From NCBI RefSeq assembly GCF_001039005.1, contig NZ_LDWR01000037.1:32818-96817 (forward strand): DNA of 64,000 nt. The letters are read 5' to 3'. Positions 63,751 to 64,000 of this stretch are shown here, piece after piece. A program made the translations under genes and the position numbers. How positions within the stretch are numbered: the first letter of the stretch is position 1; every line of letters begins with the position of its first letter. Below the pieces are notes generated by a model. It was not told the DNA's origin. It saw only the letters and a program-made list of their open reading frames with translations, and ran no database searches. Origin of the DNA: Burkholderia cepacia. Its GTDB lineage: Bacteria > Pseudomonadota > Gammaproteobacteria > Burkholderiales > Burkholderiaceae.

Positions 63751-64000
63751 ATGCATCGCCGTTTACTCGCACCGGGGCTGCTGTTGCTGTTGGCCGCTTG
63801 CGCGCAGGATCCATCCACCATCAGCAACACGGTGCGGATCTGCGACGACACCGGTTGTTCCGATCGCCCTAAAGATCAGGTCTCCTATCAAAAAAGGGAC
63901 GATTCGGAAGACCGTGAAGACCCGCGCATCGTTGCGCTGAAGCAAGCCGCGAAGGCCCAGCCCAAGGCGGCCTACGATCTCGGCCTGCGTTATTTCCGCG
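63751..64000 (+). CDS. Sel1-repeat lipoprotein (5' part only)
   Basis: The open frame runs to the window edge, giving 83 codons. It begins with a lipoprotein signal whose lipobox is LAAC (Cys at about 17). After a polar linker containing CDDTGC it enters AKAQPKAAYDLGLRYF, the start of a Sel1/TPR-like repeat. AAGGAAGG lies upstream of ATG 63751. The rest is outside the window. Confidence 0.75.
   Translation, partial: MHRRLLAPGLLLLLAACAQDPSTISNTVRICDDTGCSDRPKDQVSYQKRDDSEDREDPRIVALKQAAKAQPKAAYDLGLRYFR

Overview
This 64 kb window is high-GC DNA with almost no insertion sequences. It looks like a stretch of chromosome 2 from a Burkholderia cepacia complex species. The main indicators are the convergent rpfF/rpfR pair (BDSF synthase and receptor, the Bcam0581/Bcam0580 arrangement of B. 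cenocepacia), an accessory groES-groEL operon with a CIRCE operator, DUF4148 proteins, Gram-negative trimeric porins, and many LysR regulators. No tRNA, rRNA or CRISPR array was seen.

Layout, left to right. 0.2-3.4 kb: DUF1840 and DUF3617 genes and an APC-type permease. 3.6-17 kb: a leftward disaccharide module. It runs from an OmpR-type response regulator and a hybrid histidine kinase through a ThuEFGK-like ABC importer, ThuA and ThuB, then a LamB-like porin, an aldo/keto reductase and glucokinase. 17.9-20.9 kb: rpfF and rpfR, separated by a hairpin; a 20-bp perfect inverted repeat precedes rpfF. 21.4-28.5 kb: a LysR regulator divergent from a D-glutamate cyclase-like protein, an MFS transporter and a fused 5-oxoprolinase. 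28.6-36.6 kb: an exported protein of unknown function, then a leftward chain of sulfatase, formylglycine-generating enzyme, NlpA-type binding protein, cysteine-cluster protein and a small monooxygenase-like protein, with an SDR upstream. 36.7-42.2 kb: EamA transporter, porin, amino-acid binding protein, M20 amidohydrolase and divergent LysR. 42.2-44.4 kb: groES-groEL with promoter, CIRCE and terminator. 44.4-49.1 kb: LysE exporter, uncharacterised genes, a PtsN-like protein and an ArgB-like protein that lacks catalytic lysines.

The most distinctive locus is 49.1-53.9 kb: a family 2A (SrpI-type) encapsulin shell gene overlapping the gene for its cysteine desulfurase cargo. The cargo carries a roughly 265-residue low-complexity N-terminal extension. 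Upstream on the same strand lie an XRE regulator, a serine O-acetyltransferase and a rhodanese. Together these read as a cysteine and sulfane-sulfur handling compartment. An identical 13-bp motif sits upstream of both the rhodanese and the shell gene, which suggests two co-regulated transcription units.

The right end (54.4-64 kb) holds two DUF4148 proteins, a LysR regulator divergent from a TDT-family (possibly sulfite) exporter with DUF5993 and DsbB-like genes, several alpha/beta hydrolases, a cytochrome P460-like protein, a short IS3 remnant, a TetR regulator and the start of a Sel1-repeat lipoprotein that runs off the window. Assignments rest on recognised motifs and gene order; no database search was possible.
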